Below, piece by piece: positions 8,877 through 18,177 of a DNA stretch of 64,000 nt. The DNA is taken from the NCBI GenBank assembly GCA_045563055.1, contig JBJKUR010000006.1, positions 62,001 to 126,000 of the forward strand, read 5' to 3'. Source of the DNA: Methylaequor sp045563055 (GTDB taxonomy: Bacteria > Pseudomonadota > Alphaproteobacteria > Methylaequorales > Methylaequoraceae). The translations under genes and the position numbers were made by a program. The stretch's first letter is position 1. The number at the start of each line of letters is the position of its first letter. Under the pieces are notes generated by a model. It did not search any database. It saw only the letters and a program-made list of their open reading frames with translations, and was not told the origin of the DNA.

Positions 8877-10052
8877 TTAGTATTCATTTGCAATTTGTTC
8901 GGCTAGATCAACCTGTTCCCAAGAAAAAAAACCATTTTCAGAATCAAACTTTCTTCCAAAATGTCCATATGTAGCAGTAGGCTGGTATATTGGTCTATCC
9001 AATTTCAAATAATTTTTAATTCCTTCAGGAGAAAGGTCTACATTATTATTAATTATTTTAATGATTTTGTGTGAATCTATTTTTGAGTGAACATCAGTTT
9101 TTAAATAAATTGAAATAGGTCTATCAACTCCAATCGCATAAGAAAGTTGAATCAAGCATTTCTTTGCTAGTTTGCTCGCTACTACATTTTTAGCTAAATA
9201 TCTAGCAATGTAAGCTGCTGAACGATCTACTTTTGTGTAGTCTTTGCCAGAAAAAGCTCCTCCACCATGTGGTGCAGAGCCACCATAAGTATCAACAATA
9301 ATTTTTCTTCCAGTTAACCCAGTATCACCATCAGGTCCACCAATCACAAATCGACCTGTGGGGTTTACCAAAATTTCATCTGACTTAGGTAAAATATCCT
9401 GAGGGATGGTATCCTCAATAATCTCAACCACTTTTTTTCTAATTTTATTGTTATCTACATCTGGAAGATGCTGTGTTGAAAGTACAACAGATTTAATCTT
9501 TTTTGGAACATTATTTTCATATTCCATTGACACTTGGCTTTTAGAATCAGGTCTAAAGAATGAATCTGTATTTTTCCTAAATTTAGATAGTGCAAGCAAA
9601 AGTTTATGCGAATAATAAATCGGAGCTGGCATTAACGTTTGGGTGTCCGAGCAGGCAAAACCAAACATGATTCCTTGATCTCCAGCTCCAATTGAATTAT
9701 TTGAATCAACTCCTTGAGATATATCCTGGGATTGTTGATGCAAATGATTCTCTATCTGAAGGTTTTGCCAGTGAAATCCGTCTTGTTCATAACCAATCTC
9801 TTTTACTTTTTCTCTGATTTTTTGCTCTATAATTTCATTATTAACTTGGTCTTCATTTTTATTAATTTTGACTTCACCTGATAATATAACTCTATTAGTT
9901 GTTGTGAGTGTTTCACATGCAACTCTGGAGTTGCTATCTGCTCTCATATAAAGATCTACAATGAGATCAGAAATCTGATCACAAATTTTATCTGGGTGAC
10001 CTTCAGATACAGATTCACTTGTAAAAATATAGTTATCGGAATAATCTGACAT
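8877..10052 (-). CDS. metK: S-adenosylmethionine synthetase
   Basis: The enzyme makes SAM from methionine and ATP. The protein is 391 residues with all hallmark blocks: GHPDKICDQISD near the N-terminus (ATP/Mg binding), GAGDQGIMFGFAC (methionine site and flexible loop), GGPDGDTGLTGRKIIVDTYG, and GGGAFSGKDYTKVDRSAAY. The C-terminus is standard. Only 24 bases separate it from lnt, too few for a SAM riboswitch, so expression is probably set by the operon promoter. Confidence 0.97.
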   Translation of the reverse strand: MSDYSDNYIFTSESVSEGHPDKICDQISDLIVDLYMRADSNSRVACETLTTTNRVILSGEVKINKNEDQVNNEIIEQKIREKVKEIGYEQDGFHWQNLQIENHLHQQSQDISQGVDSNNSIGAGDQGIMFGFACSDTQTLMPAPIYYSHKLLLALSKFRKNTDSFFRPDSKSQVSMEYENNVPKKIKSVVLSTQHLPDVDNNKIRKKVVEIIEDTIPQDILPKSDEILVNPTGRFVIGGPDGDTGLTGRKIIVDTYGGSAPHGGGAFSGKDYTKVDRSAAYIARYLAKNVVASKLAKKCLIQLSYAIGVDRPISIYLKTDVHSKIDSHKIIKIINNNVDLSPEGIKNYLKLDRPIYQPTATYGHFGRKFDSENGFFSWEQVDLAEQIANEY

Positions 10053-10077
10053 TTATTGAATTAGTAATTCAAAACAC

Positions 10078-11601
10078 TCAAAATTTCAAATCTTTTCTTT
10101 TTTTTATAAAAAAATCTAAGAGGATACTAATAATAAAAATTATAAGGATTTCTAATAATAAAATTTTTTTTCCAAATATTAAGAAAGGTGTATTTCCAAT
10201 TTCTGATGCGACTTTTGTTTCTATAAAACCTTCATTATTTAAATTTAATTTTTCTAATATTTTTCCATTTTTATCTGTTATTACTGAAACCCCTGAATTA
10301 GCAGCTCTAACAAGCGGAACACCCTTTTCAATTGACCTCATTATCGAAGCAGTTAAATGTTGTCTAGGACCAGAGAGATTTCCAAACCAAGCGTCATTAG
10401 TGATATTTATAAATAATTCAATATTAGAATAATTAAATGTTTGAAAGATTGCTTCGTAACAAATTGAGGGCTCAAATTTTAGCAAATTGTCTCGATACCT
10501 TATTTCCAAACTCTCTTGTAATTCACCCCTACTAAAATCAATGTCTCCTGGAGTTATTTTCAAAAACTTTAAAAAGGATCTGAAGGGGATATATTCTCCA
10601 AATGGAACTAAACGTGTTTTGTCATATACAACAACCTGATCCTGATGAATTAAAAATAGAGAATTAAAAATTTTCACATTACTACCATCAAATACCCTTC
10701 TTAATCCACCAGTAATCAACACAACGTTCTTTCCTATTCTTTCTTTGATGTACTCTATTAATTCTTTTTGCTCATTAAGATAAACCGTAAGCGCTACCTC
10801 TGGCCATATAACAATTAAATGTGATTCTTCCATATCCTCAGTTGAGAGTCTTATAAGTTTATCGATATGATTTTGAAAAAGCGTTTTATCCCATTTTTGC
10901 TTTTGAGAAATATTTGGTTGTACGATTCTAATTTTCACCTCGTCTGGTTCCTTTAAATTACTATCGGAACTTAAGAATGATATGGAAAAAAGAATTATTG
11001 GGAATAGAATCAATGAAAATAAAGATTTGAAACTCCATTTAATTTTAGAAAGCCCTAAAAATGTCAACCAATAAAAAGTCAAAAAGGATAGTCCGTAGAC
11101 ACCTACAAAGGAAATAATTTTAAGGAACCTTTCGTCATAAGCCCAGATATGAGCAGCAAGATTAAAAGGTAAACCACCAAATATGAAAGATCTTAGATAT
11201 TCTGAAAAAAATAACGAAATTGAAATTGCAAAACATTTTAGATAAGTAGATTCATTAATCTTATTAATTGAAATAAATATAAGAATAAAAAAACCAGCGA
11301 TACCAAAAAAAATACCCAATAAAATTGGAAATAAAATTATTACAATGGGGGCTAAAAATAAGTGCTTCTCGTAAATTAGAAAAGGGTTAACGATCCAATA
11401 CATAGAGGAGAGAAAAAACCCAAAACCAAACAACCATCCCAACTGAAAACCAGATAAAGGAGAGTTTAGTTTTTGAATATTATGAATAAACTTATAAAAT
11501 CCAAGAATAAAAAAAGGAACTAAAATTATGTTATTAGTTGATATGCCAGTTAAAAATCCCCAAGAAAAAAAATTTAGGTAAAAAGTTGATTTACTTAACA
11601 T
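10078..11601 (-). CDS. lnt: Apolipoprotein N-acyltransferase
   Basis: This inner-membrane enzyme adds the third acyl chain to the N-terminal Cys of lipoproteins. The protein is 507 residues: a hydrophobic N-terminal half with six or more membrane segments, then a periplasmic nitrilase-like domain with the catalytic triad Glu in IWPEVAL (near 266), Lys in YDKTRLVPFGEY (near 328) and Cys in EPSICYEAIF (near 381), then a last membrane helix. It overlaps the CorC-like gene by 11 bases. Its presence implies triacylated outer-membrane lipoproteins, which fits the lipoprotein encoded at 62 kb. Confidence 0.94.
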   Translation of the reverse strand: MLSKSTFYLNFFSWGFLTGISTNNIILVPFFILGFYKFIHNIQKLNSPLSGFQLGWLFGFGFFLSSMYWIVNPFLIYEKHLFLAPIVIILFPILLGIFFGIAGFFILIFISINKINESTYLKCFAISISLFFSEYLRSFIFGGLPFNLAAHIWAYDERFLKIISFVGVYGLSFLTFYWLTFLGLSKIKWSFKSLFSLILFPIILFSISFLSSDSNLKEPDEVKIRIVQPNISQKQKWDKTLFQNHIDKLIRLSTEDMEESHLIVIWPEVALTVYLNEQKELIEYIKERIGKNVVLITGGLRRVFDGSNVKIFNSLFLIHQDQVVVYDKTRLVPFGEYIPFRSFLKFLKITPGDIDFSRGELQESLEIRYRDNLLKFEPSICYEAIFQTFNYSNIELFINITNDAWFGNLSGPRQHLTASIMRSIEKGVPLVRAANSGVSVITDKNGKILEKLNLNNEGFIETKVASEIGNTPFLIFGKKILLLEILIIFIISILLDFFIKKRKDLKF

Positions 11602-12427
11602 TAACTTGGATGTTTTTTATTTTTCTTGTGTCAGCATCAAGAATTGTGAATTCTAAACCACTTTTTTTATGGTTGATTACCTCGCCCCTATTTGGAATTT
11701 TTCCAAGTAAGTTGAAAACTAATCCGCCCACTGTGTCGACATCCTCTTTCTCATAAGCGGAAAAAAATACTCCTATCTTTTTTTCGAAATCTTCAACAGA
11801 GACTCTTGCAGATACGTTGAATACATTTTTCTTAACTCTTACAACTTCTTCTCCTTCTTCAAAGTCATGTTCATCTTTTATTTCTCCAACAATCTCTTCA
11901 ACTAGGTCTTCAATGGTAACCAGCCCATACGTGCCTCCAAATTCATCAACGACTATAGACATATGTATCTGCTCAGATCTCATTTTTAAAAGTAAATCGA
12001 GAATCTTCATTGATGGTGAAGAAAACAGCATTTTTCTCATAATCTTTTTTGATAGGCTAGAAAGTTTTTTTTTTGATTTATTATCAACTTTCTCAAATAA
12101 GTCTCTGATATGTATCATGCCTATGATCTTGTCTAAATTGTCTTCAAAGACAGGGATTCTTGAATGTTTTGTCTTGTTAATAAAACTTACAAGGTCATCA
12201 ACTTGTATGTTTGCAGAAACAGCATCGACATCTGCTCTTGGAACCATTACATCTTCTAAACATTTGTCACTAAGGTTAATAACATTTTTAAAAATGTTTT
12301 TTGTGCCGTCATCAATCTTCTCCGATCCATTCTTATTCTCATCTATTAAATCCTCAATAACATTTTTGATGTTCTCTTTATCACTGTCTTTAAATAAAAA
12401 ACGAAATTTAGAAAGAAACTTTTTCAT
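11591..12427 (-). CDS. corC: CorC/HlyC-family CBS-domain protein
   Basis: The soluble 278-residue protein carries two CBS motifs (about 60-190; MVPRADVDAVSANIQVDDLV opens the first) and a C-terminal CorC_HlyC domain (about 200-275, ending GEVINHKKSGLEFTILDAD). Family members are linked to Mg/Co efflux and bind adenosine nucleotides. The TM domain of larger hemolysin-type homologues is missing, as in true CorC. Sitting between ybeY and lnt (4-base and 11-base overlaps) is the classic ybeZ-ybeY-corC-lnt order. The exact ion role is inferred from the family. Confidence 0.88.
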   Translation of the reverse strand: MKKFLSKFRFLFKDSDKENIKNVIEDLIDENKNGSEKIDDGTKNIFKNVINLSDKCLEDVMVPRADVDAVSANIQVDDLVSFINKTKHSRIPVFEDNLDKIIGMIHIRDLFEKVDNKSKKKLSSLSKKIMRKMLFSSPSMKILDLLLKMRSEQIHMSIVVDEFGGTYGLVTIEDLVEEIVGEIKDEHDFEEGEEVVRVKKNVFNVSARVSVEDFEKKIGVFFSAYEKEDVDTVGGLVFNLLGKIPNRGEVINHKKSGLEFTILDADTRKIKNIQVNVK

Positions 12428-12897
12428 CGTGATAATTTATCTTTCCTTTGAAGAAATTTTACTAGAATTTGTTTTTCCATCTTCTCCATTAAAGATGCCT
12501 CTCTATCATTTTGATGATCATATCCAAATAAATGTAAAATACTATGGATTATCATATGCAAAAGATGGTCCCAAAAGTTTTTTCTTTGCTCAATAGCCTC
12601 TGTTGAAATCTTTTCCAAGGATATTACTACATCTCCAAGAATATAATATTTTTTTGATTTTAAAATCATTCTTTCTTCATTTTGTGGGAATGATAGGACG
12701 TTAGTAACTTTGTCAACTTTTCTAAATTCTGAGTTAATTTGTTTAATTTTATTATTATTTATCAAATAAATAGAGATATAAAAACTTTTTTTTTCATCTA
12801 TAATTTGTATAATTTGACTAACACAATTCTTTACGAAGTTTTTAAGTCTTATAGTTCTAAATTTATTTTGACAGTCAAAATTTATATCAATCATCAT
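12424..12897 (-). CDS. ybeY: Endoribonuclease YbeY (16S rRNA maturation)
   Basis: This metal-dependent RNase is needed for 16S rRNA 3'-end processing and ribosome quality control. The protein is 157 residues. The zinc motif HxxxHxxxxxH is intact in HSILHLFGYDH (about 116-126), and NVLSFPQNEE with LGDVVIS are the two other conserved blocks. It overlaps phoH and the CorC-like gene by four bases on each side, so the three are translationally coupled. Confidence 0.94.
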   Translation of the reverse strand: MMIDINFDCQNKFRTIRLKNFVKNCVSQIIQIIDEKKSFYISIYLINNNKIKQINSEFRKVDKVTNVLSFPQNEERMILKSKKYYILGDVVISLEKISTEAIEQRKNFWDHLLHMIIHSILHLFGYDHQNDREASLMEKMEKQILVKFLQRKDKLSR

Positions 12898-13910
12898 TGA
12901 TTTTTTTTTTTGTATTCATCCCCGACCCCCTGAATTCTTTCAAATTGTTCGTATTTTGATACAATCTTTGATACGAGGGGGTTTCTAATTACATCTTTTT
13001 CCTTAAAATCTACAAAACCTATTTCATTAACTCCTTTTAAAATATTAATGGATTCTCTTAAACCAGACTTTGTTCCGGTAGGCAAATCAACCTGTGATAG
13101 ATCGCCATTCACAATCATTTTTGAGTTTTCCCCTAACCTTGTAAGAAACATCTTCATTTGGACGGCTGTTGTATTTTGAGATTCATCTAAAATAATAAAT
13201 GCATTAGATAAAGTTCTTCCTCTCATAAATGCCAAAGGAGCTATCTCAATCATTCCTGTTTCAATCTTTTTTAAAACCTCTGAAAATGAGAGCATATCAT
13301 TAAGTGCATCATAAAGTGGTCTGAGATACGGGTCGATTTTTTCCTTCAAATCACCTGGTAAAAAACCAAGTCGTTCACCTGCTTCCACAGCGGGTCTTGA
13401 TAATATTATCTTATCTATCTGACCAGACTTCAACATTGAAACGGCAAACGCAACTGCTAAGTAAGTTTTACCAGTACCAGCTGGTCCGCAACAAAAAACT
13501 AGGTTTTTTTTTTTTACTAAATTAAAGTATTCTACCTGTTGTTTAGATCGAGGTTTAATTAACTTTTTACCCGCAGTAAAGCTAGCTGAGTCAATATTTG
13601 TTATTTTTTTCGAACTGTGATTTTCAGAACCTTTAAATAAATTAATCATTCCCAAAACTTCACCCTCCTCCAAAAGATTGTTTTTTTTAACATTTTCGAA
13701 AAGTGTATGAAATAATTCATTTGTTGATGATACATTATACGATTCTCCACTTATTTTTATAAAATTTCCTCTTGTAATAATTGAAACGTCCATATTATTT
13801 TCTATTATTTTTAGAAACTTATCATGTTCCCCATACATTTGCTGAAGTACAGAGTTATCATGGAAAGAAATAGTTTTTGAAATTATTTTTTCTGTTTTTT
13901 TTTTTCTCAA
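12894..13910 (-). CDS. ybeZ: PhoH-like ATPase (YbeZ)
   Basis: This 338-residue P-loop NTPase of the PhoH family is thought to act with YbeY as an RNA helicase or remodelling factor. Walker A GPAGTGKTYLAVAF lies near 140-152 and Walker B-like FIILDESQNTT near 237. SQVDLPTGTKSGL and a C-terminal DVIRNPLVSKIV segment are family-specific. An N-terminal region of about 110 residues precedes the ATPase. The name is historical: no Pho box is visible here and the gene sits in the ybeZ-ybeY-corC-lnt group. Confidence 0.92.
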   Translation of the reverse strand: MRKKKTEKIISKTISFHDNSVLQQMYGEHDKFLKIIENNMDVSIITRGNFIKISGESYNVSSTNELFHTLFENVKKNNLLEEGEVLGMINLFKGSENHSSKKITNIDSASFTAGKKLIKPRSKQQVEYFNLVKKKNLVFCCGPAGTGKTYLAVAFAVSMLKSGQIDKIILSRPAVEAGERLGFLPGDLKEKIDPYLRPLYDALNDMLSFSEVLKKIETGMIEIAPLAFMRGRTLSNAFIILDESQNTTAVQMKMFLTRLGENSKMIVNGDLSQVDLPTGTKSGLRESINILKGVNEIGFVDFKEKDVIRNPLVSKIVSKYEQFERIQGVGDEYKKKNQ

Positions 13911-13918
13911 ATTTTTCT

Positions 13919-15250
13919 CTAGCTAATGGATTCTCCATGAAATGAAAATGAAGTAAGATCTTTTATTTTAACTTGCATTAACTTTCCAGTAATATTTTCT
14001 TTAGAAAAAATATGAACAGGTTGTAAATGAGGTGTTCTGCCTACGAATTGATTGTTTTTTTTTCCTTTACCAGTTATCAGAATTTCCACAACTTTATCAA
14101 TAAAGGATTCATTAAAAATTTTTTGTTGAAAGTTCAAGAGCTCTTGAATTTTTCTTAGGCGTTTTTGTGACTTTGTCTCATCAACAAGTTTTTTTTTAAT
14201 TGAAGCCTGTGTTCCCGGTCTTTCTGAGTAAATAAATGAATAAGAACTCGCAAATTTTACTTTTTCTATAATATCCAGTGTATCTTGGAAATCTTGGTCT
14301 GTTTCGCCTGGATACCCAACAATAAAATCTGATGAAAAGGCAATATTTTTAACTTTCAGTTTAATTCTAGAAATTAAATCAAGATAAAATTTTCTTGTGT
14401 GATTTCTATTCATGCTTTTTAATATTTTATCAGAACCAGATTGAATAGGTAGGTGAAGAAAAGGCATTAATTTCTTATTTTCCTTATGCACTTGAATTAA
14501 GAGCTCGTCGATATCAATAGGATGAGATGTAAGGTACCGAATTCGTTCTAGTTTTGATATTTTCGATAAAATTTCGCATAACATTCCAAGAGTTACTTTC
14601 TTCCTTTTTTTTTTATCAAATATCTCCGATTTATATGAACTAACATTTTGACCTAAAAGGGTTATTTCTCGTGCACCATTTTTAACAAGATTGTTGGCCT
14701 CGGCATAAATATCTTCGACAGACCGAGAGAAATCACATCCTCTCGTGTATGGAACAACACAAAAGGAGCAAAATTTATCACAACCTTCTTGAATTGTTAC
14801 AAGCTTACTAACATTCTTTTGAGTTGATGCTACTAGTGATTTGAATTTATCTTCACTTAAAAAGTCATTATGAACTATTTTATTCTTATTTCTTTTTAAA
14901 ACCTTTGGAAGTTTGTGGAAATTTTGCGGACCGAAAATATAGTCTACACTTTTATTTCTTTTTAAAATTTCTTCTCCTTCCGCTTGAGCAACACAACCAG
15001 TAACAATAATTTGCATTTTTTTTCCAATTTTTTTTTTATTTTCTTTAAAAGCAGAGAGTCTACCTAAATCAGAATAAAGTTTTTCAGCAGCTTTCTTCCT
15101 TATATGGCATGTGTTTAAGATAGCGATGTCTGACTCCTCAAAGTTAGATGATTGTTCATAACCATTAAACTTTAAGAGATCATTGAGTTTTTCAGAATCA
15201 TATTCATTCATCTGACAACCATATGTTTTAATAAAAAAGGATCGGTTCAT
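13919..15250 (-). CDS. miaB: tRNA-2-methylthio-N6-dimethylallyladenosine synthase
   Basis: This radical-SAM methylthiotransferase modifies i6A37 in tRNAs that read UNN codons. The protein is 443 residues: an N-terminal UPF0004 domain (KTYGCQMNEYDSEK, NTCHIRKKAAEK, VTGCVAQ) with three Cys for the auxiliary cluster, a radical-SAM core with CDKFCSFCVVPYTRG near 157, and a C-terminal TRAM domain. All six cluster Cys are present. It starts 31 bases after plsC1 and ends eight before phoH. Confidence 0.96.
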   Translation of the reverse strand: MNRSFFIKTYGCQMNEYDSEKLNDLLKFNGYEQSSNFEESDIAILNTCHIRKKAAEKLYSDLGRLSAFKENKKKIGKKMQIIVTGCVAQAEGEEILKRNKSVDYIFGPQNFHKLPKVLKRNKNKIVHNDFLSEDKFKSLVASTQKNVSKLVTIQEGCDKFCSFCVVPYTRGCDFSRSVEDIYAEANNLVKNGAREITLLGQNVSSYKSEIFDKKKRKKVTLGMLCEILSKISKLERIRYLTSHPIDIDELLIQVHKENKKLMPFLHLPIQSGSDKILKSMNRNHTRKFYLDLISRIKLKVKNIAFSSDFIVGYPGETDQDFQDTLDIIEKVKFASSYSFIYSERPGTQASIKKKLVDETKSQKRLRKIQELLNFQQKIFNESFIDKVVEILITGKGKKNNQFVGRTPHLQPVHIFSKENITGKLMQVKIKDLTSFSFHGESIS

Positions 15251-15281
15251 GTATTTAAATAATTAAATAATTTTTTATGAT

Positions 15282-16100
15282 TTACAAGAATTTAAATTCA
15301 TTAAGTTTCATTTTATCATCTATTTCAAGTGAACGACTACTATCAATTACTTTATTTGAAATCAAATCAAAACAATAAAGACTTGCATGTTTTCTGTCAC
15401 GAAAATATTTAAATGGTTTTGGGTCGTGAAAGTGAATATTTACCTCTGTTACACCTAAACCCATTAATTTCCATGCATGAGAAATTAAATCCATTGAACC
15501 AAACCATGCTAAAAAAGGTCTAAAAGTTTTGTCTAGAGGTACTCCGTCAAGTTTATTGTAAGATATCGAGATGGGCTGTATGCTATAATCTATTAGTTCA
15601 TGGGAATCAATTATTTTAAAAAGGGAGCTTTTAAAATTTAAGACTTTTGAGCCGTCACTTGATGTACCTTCTGGAAATAAAATAACATTAAACCCCTTCA
15701 TCATAGTTTTCTCGATAAGATTCATTTGTTTTTTTACAGACCTAGGATTAAATCTTTCAATGAATATTGTCTTTCCCAACAAACAGAGCCTGTTAATGAT
15801 CGGCCAATTTCTAATTTCTGACTTAGCTACAAATACTCCTCTAACCACCGAACCAAGTATTAAAATGTCAAGATATGAAATATGGTTAGATACAAATAAA
15901 ACTTTCTTTTCTTTTTGCTCTCCAGATTTTTTTAATTTTACGCCAAAAATCTTAGTAAGCCCGGAGAATAACAATGAATAAAAGAAGAAGAAAAACTTGT
16001 CTGAAATACTTGAAGTTATTGCTTGTAAAAATGAAATGCATGTTGTCCAAATAACTAAGACGATTAATTTAAAGAAAGATAAAATAGGCGAATACAACAT
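15282..16100 (-). CDS. 1-acylglycerol-3-phosphate O-acyltransferase family (PlsC/OlsA-like), copy 1
   Basis: This membrane-associated 272-residue acyltransferase has the HX4D motif NHISYLD near 71-77, FPEGTSSDG near 141-149, and a hydrophobic N-terminal anchor (ILSFFKLIVLVIWTTCISFL). It shares one base with the upstream GNAT-like gene. A GNAT/PlsC pair of this type makes ornithine lipids (OlsB N-acylation, then OlsA O-acylation) in many Alphaproteobacteria, but PlsC for phosphatidic acid synthesis is an equally likely job for this copy. A close paralogue in the same gene pair lies at 46974-47792. Confidence 0.85.
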   Translation of the reverse strand: MLYSPILSFFKLIVLVIWTTCISFLQAITSSISDKFFFFFYSLLFSGLTKIFGVKLKKSGEQKEKKVLFVSNHISYLDILILGSVVRGVFVAKSEIRNWPIINRLCLLGKTIFIERFNPRSVKKQMNLIEKTMMKGFNVILFPEGTSSDGSKVLNFKSSLFKIIDSHELIDYSIQPISISYNKLDGVPLDKTFRPFLAWFGSMDLISHAWKLMGLGVTEVNIHFHDPKPFKYFRDRKHASLYCFDLISNKVIDSSRSLEIDDKMKLNEFKFL

Positions 16101-17041
16101 TAATGTAATTTTCCAAAAGAAAGCTGAGCGTATTTCGTTAAAATTTTTTTTGACTCAAGAATAATTAAGACATCCGTTGTGTTAAACTTCTTGTCAACAA
16201 TTGCTCCTGAGCCGACCCATGCTCCAACTCGAATATATGCCTTGATTAGAGGAGGTAATTTTCTAAACTCTTCTGCTGCATCAAGAAAATTCTTATCGAT
16301 TTTTTTAAAATTTGCTTTAAATTTTTTTACTGGAAAAGTCTGTAAATGCTTAGGTGGTGAGTGAAAATGATCGAGATAAGAAAGAGATTTTTTAAAAAGC
16401 CGATGATCACTTGAGGGGAAACTAGCACACCCAAATATTAACTCTGCTTTGCTATTAATTATGTATGTAGCTAAGCCTCTCCATAATAGCTTGATTATTC
16501 TACCGTCCCTATATTTTTCATGAACACAAGATCTTCCAGCCTCGAGCATTGATTTTTTTTTATTTTCAAGCAAATTAGAAATTTCAAATTCTGACTGACT
16601 GTAAAATCTTTGATTTTTCTCATTTTTTGGTTTAAATAAAAGCCTGTAAGTTCCAACTACAAAATCTTTCGAAACTGAACTATCAATTACAACTAAGTGA
16701 TCACAATACTTGTCAAATTCATCTGCATCTAATTCACTACTGGTAGAATTTTTAAAAAAAATTCTTTGTCTTAGTTCCTTAACTTTAATCATTAGTGGAT
16801 GAGAGTCGTTAATAATTTTTATTGAAAAAGAACCAACTAAAATATCAAACCCTCTTGAATTAATGGACTCCTCATATTTCTCGTTTTTAAGATCAGATCC
16901 TTTTGACCAATTTTTCATATACACCATATTTTTGGCTACAAATTTAAATTTTGATAAGATATCCTTAAGTCTTTGAACTTTAGAATCATTCTGTTGATTA
17001 GATTTATTTTTTAGATAATTTTCTTTTAATTGGAACAGCAT
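16100..17041 (-). CDS. OlsB-like GNAT-fold N-acyltransferase, copy 1
   Basis: The 313-residue protein resembles ornithine-acyl-ACP N-acyltransferase/hemolysin-like GNAT proteins. Conserved blocks include CDHLVVID, VGTYRLL, EAGRSCVHEKYRDGRIIKLL, FGCASFPSSDH and LPPLIKAYIRVGAWVGSGA. The start overlaps fur by 38 bases; it is supported by the paralogue at 46024, whose N-terminus aligns from its own first residue (shared FVAKN near 35). With the coupled plsC-like gene it probably makes an acylated amino-acid lipid; ornithine as substrate is inferred from the family. Confidence 0.82.
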   Translation of the reverse strand: MLFQLKENYLKNKSNQQNDSKVQRLKDILSKFKFVAKNMVYMKNWSKGSDLKNEKYEESINSRGFDILVGSFSIKIINDSHPLMIKVKELRQRIFFKNSTSSELDADEFDKYCDHLVVIDSSVSKDFVVGTYRLLFKPKNEKNQRFYSQSEFEISNLLENKKKSMLEAGRSCVHEKYRDGRIIKLLWRGLATYIINSKAELIFGCASFPSSDHRLFKKSLSYLDHFHSPPKHLQTFPVKKFKANFKKIDKNFLDAAEEFRKLPPLIKAYIRVGAWVGSGAIVDKKFNTTDVLIILESKKILTKYAQLSFGKLH

Positions 17042-17423
17042 ATATTTCTAACCTATAGTCAATAAGTTTATAACCCATTTCTTTAGCCACTTGTTTCTGC
17101 ATAGCGTCTACTAAAGTATTTCTGAATTCTTTTACTTTCCCGGAACTAACATCAATCAGATGATGATGGTTTTCTCTGACTGTTTCATATCTTGAGCTAT
17201 AACCCTTGAATTCATGTTTCTCTAAAAGATTATTATCTTCAAATAATTTAATTGTTCTATAAACTGTTGCAATTCCAATTCTTTTATCAAGTTTTGTTGC
17301 TCTAATATGAACTGACTCAACATCTGGATGATCCGATGAGTCTGATATAACTTTTACTATTATTCTTCTTTGATCAGTCATTTTTAGACCGAGCTTATTA
17401 CATTTTTCTAATAAAGATTCCAT
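17004..17423 (-). CDS. fur: Fur-family transcriptional regulator
   Basis: This 139-residue winged-helix metalloregulator has an N-terminal DNA-binding domain (LKMTDQRRIIVKVISDS; IGIATVYRTIKLFEDNNLL) and a short dimerisation domain with HHHLIDVSSG near 86-95. The CxxC that binds structural zinc in enterobacterial Fur is replaced by VSSG, as in alphaproteobacterial Fur/Mur proteins, so the co-metal (Fe or Mn) cannot be told. It overlaps the OlsB-like gene and heads the long minus-strand run to pnp. No inverted-repeat Fur/Mur box is evident in the 280 bases upstream. Confidence 0.88.
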   Translation of the reverse strand: MESLLEKCNKLGLKMTDQRRIIVKVISDSSDHPDVESVHIRATKLDKRIGIATVYRTIKLFEDNNLLEKHEFKGYSSRYETVRENHHHLIDVSSGKVKEFRNTLVDAMQKQVAKEMGYKLIDYRLEIYAVPIKRKLSKK

Positions 17424-17467
17424 CTAGCAACAGTATTAAAACAAAGGTTTAAATATAATTTTATCAA

Positions 17468-17605
17468 ATGTCTCTTAGAATATTATTAATCACTCTTTTA
17501 ATTGTTTATAACATATTAACAATGAAAATGGCAAAGAAACTTTTATGGCCAGCATATTTTTTTATACCATTTCTATTAGTAAATTATAGTGAATCAAAAC
17601 TTTAA
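17468..17605 (+). CDS. Possible 45-residue membrane peptide
   Basis: This small frame in the 277-base gap between fur and rimI starts at ATG 17468 and ends at TAA 17603-17605. It encodes two hydrophobic stretches (ILLITLLIVYNIL and WPAYFFIPFLLV) separated by a short basic loop (KMAKK). The frame looks like a tiny two-segment membrane protein, but no clear ribosome-binding site is visible and AT-rich DNA yields such frames by chance. The rest of the gap shows no recognisable feature. Confidence 0.3.
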   Translation: MSLRILLITLLIVYNILTMKMAKKLLWPAYFFIPFLLVNYSESKL

Positions 17606-17700
17606 TATTTAAAATGATAATAAATAAGAATTTGCTCATAAAAGCAAAATAGAATTAATATTAGTTCTAAAATTAAATAATAACTTGTAACAAAAAAAAT

Positions 17701-18177
17701 TCAGATTGCAATGTCACTCAGAATCAAACTCATTGAGAATGAGTCATCAGTGGAGTTCGAATTTTGATAGTAGTCCTTTCTCTTGCCGCAGAAAATAAAT
17801 CCGCTTTTTTTATATAAATTTATTGCTATAAGATTAGTTACATTTACATCAAGTATAATTTTTTTTAAGTCGTTATAAGTACAATACTCAATACAGTGAT
17901 TTATGATTTTTTTCCCAATCCCTTCTTTACGATTTAAAGGGTGAACAAATATAGAGTAGATTTCTATGAAATCATCAATTTTTTTGAATATACAGAAAGC
18001 TATTATCCTTTCATTCGAGCTATTTATAAAACCGTGAAGTTTTTTATTTGTAATCAAGTCATATAATTCATCAGTTTTCCATATATTCTCCCCAAAATCT
18101 TTATTGTATTTATTTTGTAAAATAAAAATCTCTTCACACTGCTCCAAGCTTGTTATTTTTGATATAAGTTTATTCAT
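17701..18177 (-). CDS. rimI: RimI-like ribosomal-protein/protein N-acetyltransferase (GNAT)
   Basis: This 158-residue GNAT acetyltransferase has IYSIFVHPLNRKEGIGKKII as the acetyl-CoA binding motif A and VNVTNLIAINLYKKSGFIF as motif B. The longer frame reaches 18243, but ATG 18177 (MNKLISKI) is chosen because it overlaps the tsaB stop by eight bases as in coupled genes and starts at the domain edge. The tsaB-rimI pairing is widespread. The C-terminal YYQNSNSTDDSFSMSL fits RimI, whose usual substrate is the N-terminus of ribosomal protein S18. Confidence 0.85.
   Translation of the reverse strand: MNKLISKITSLEQCEEIFILQNKYNKDFGENIWKTDELYDLITNKKLHGFINSSNERIIAFCIFKKIDDFIEIYSIFVHPLNRKEGIGKKIINHCIEYCTYNDLKKIILDVNVTNLIAINLYKKSGFIFCGKRKDYYQNSNSTDDSFSMSLILSDIAI

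Noticed and set aside
10053..10077. Possible SAM riboswitch before metK
   Set aside because: Only 24 bases separate lnt and metK, too short for any known SAM riboswitch, and no aptamer-like pairing is visible.
11817..12596. 259-residue plus-strand frame opposite the CorC-like gene and ybeY
   Set aside because: It is Ser/Phe-rich antisense of two well-conserved genes, with no recognisable domain.
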